A stretch of DNA of 6,011 nucleotides. It comes from Pseudomonadota bacterium. Lineage in GTDB: Bacteria > Pseudomonadota > Alphaproteobacteria > Rhizobiales > Beijerinckiaceae. The notes beneath the pieces are model-generated. The model was not told the origin of the DNA. It was given only the letters and a program-made list of their open reading frames with translations, and did not search any database. The DNA is taken from positions 1 through 6,011 of the forward strand of contig JAGWRL010000042.1 of assembly GCA_028876585.1 (NCBI GenBank), read 5' to 3'. Numbering within the stretch: the stretch's first letter is position 1; the number at the start of each line of letters is the position of its first letter. A program made the position numbers and the translations under genes. This document shows, one piece after another, positions 5,570-6,011 of the stretch.

Positions 5570-6011
5570 ATGACCATGAAACTCTACATCTCCAAAGACT
5601 CCACCTCGCTCGCCGTCGGCGCCGACAAGCTCGCCCGCGCCGTCGAGGCGGCGGCGCAAAAGCGCGGCCTGACGGTCGAGATCGTGCGCACCGGCTCGCG
5701 CGGCGCCTATTGGCTGGAGCCGATGGTCGAGATCGAGCGCGACGGCGTGCGTTACGGCTACGGCCCGCTCGCGCCGGAAGAAGTCGAGGGCGTGCTCGCC
5801 GGCGGCGATCACGCGAAAGCGCTCGGCCCGGTCGATGAGATCGACTGGCTGCGCCAGCAGCAGCGCCTGATTTATGCCCGCTGCGGCGTGATCGACCCGC
5901 TGTCGCTCGACGATTATGAGAAACACGGGGGCGGCAAGGGCCTCAAGCGCGCCATTGCGCTGGGCGGCGCGGCGACGGTGAAGGAAGTGCTCGATTCCGG
6001 CCTGCGCGGCC
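5570..6011 (+). CDS. fdsB: NAD-dependent formate dehydrogenase beta subunit, 5' part (NuoF-like)
   Basis: The reading frame is open from ATG 5570 to the right edge, giving 147 residues of what should be a roughly 500-residue flavoprotein. FdsB carries FMN, an Fe-S cluster and the NAD+ site and passes electrons from the Fe-S chain to NAD+. Visible are an N-terminal domain of about 90 residues (KLYISKDSTSLAVGADK; GSRGAYWLEPMVEIE) of the thioredoxin-like type known in FdsB and related long NuoF-like subunits, but without any cysteine before Cys105, and then the beginning of the NuoF-type core (SLDDYEKHGGGKGLKRAI, 112-129). The frame ends at DSGLRG, where the FMN-binding glycine-rich loop normally begins. 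The gene starts 2 bases after fdsG, with AGG at 5558-5560 as a weak ribosome binding site, consistent with translational coupling. A second in-frame ATG at 5576 is possible. Confidence 0.9.
   Translation, partial: MTMKLYISKDSTSLAVGADKLARAVEAAAQKRGLTVEIVRTGSRGAYWLEPMVEIERDGVRYGYGPLAPEEVEGVLAGGDHAKALGPVDEIDWLRQQQRLIYARCGVIDPLSLDDYEKHGGGKGLKRAIALGGAATVKEVLDSGLRG

Noticed and set aside
5462..5926. Minus-strand open frame opposite fdsG and fdsB
   Set aside because: The plus strand here encodes the conserved end of FdsG and the start of FdsB. The antisense translation is compositionally biased with no motif.

Overview
The window is GC-rich bacterial DNA with compact gene spacing. Its content suggests an alphaproteobacterium, plausibly of the Hyphomicrobiales: a soluble NAD-dependent formate dehydrogenase operon led by its own LysR regulator, a membrane-anchored SCO protein of the cytochrome oxidase type, and a one-CNB-domain NTE-like patatin. 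The taxonomic call is inference from gene content and codon bias only.

Layout. (1) 6-1133, minus strand: a family III CoA-transferase of the alpha-methylacyl-CoA racemase type, complete. (2) 1134-1249: divergent intergenic region holding a short inverted repeat. (3) 1250-3055, plus strand: a 601-residue protein with an N-terminal cyclic-nucleotide-binding domain, a middle NTE-type domain and a C-terminal patatin lipase domain. It starts at TTG. (4) 3048-3952, minus strand: a two-gene unit, SCO/SenC followed 14 bases later by a pterin-4a-carbinolamine dehydratase. The dehydratase converges on the patatin gene and overlaps its end by 8 bases. (5) 3953-4049: divergent control region with a fair sigma-70-like promoter for the regulator. 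(6) 4050/4053-4970, plus strand: a LysR-type regulator. (7) 4971-5102: an AT-rich control region with several symmetric elements. (8) 5103-5567 and 5570 to the right edge, plus strand: fdsG and the 5' part of fdsB, the electron-transfer subunits of NAD-dependent formate dehydrogenase.

How the parts fit. FdsG and FdsB carry electrons from formate oxidation at the molybdenum subunit (expected downstream, outside the window) to NAD+. The LysR protein is placed to control this operon, and the DNA between the two genes contains an ATAG-N7-CTAT box (a T-N11-A LysR motif) overlapping the lysR stop codon, with a second symmetric element downstream. The SCO and dehydratase genes form a separate divergent unit. 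The dehydratase has no phenylalanine hydroxylase partner in view and lies close to a molybdenum-enzyme operon. The racemase and the NTE-like lipase are both acyl-lipid related but divergently transcribed, and nothing in the window ties them to formate metabolism.

I found no mobile element, CRISPR array, tRNA or rRNA, and no clear new system. The observations most worth checking are the layered operator architecture in front of fdsG, a possibly leaderless lysR transcript, and non-canonical residues in the patatin oxyanion motif and nucleotide-binding cassette.
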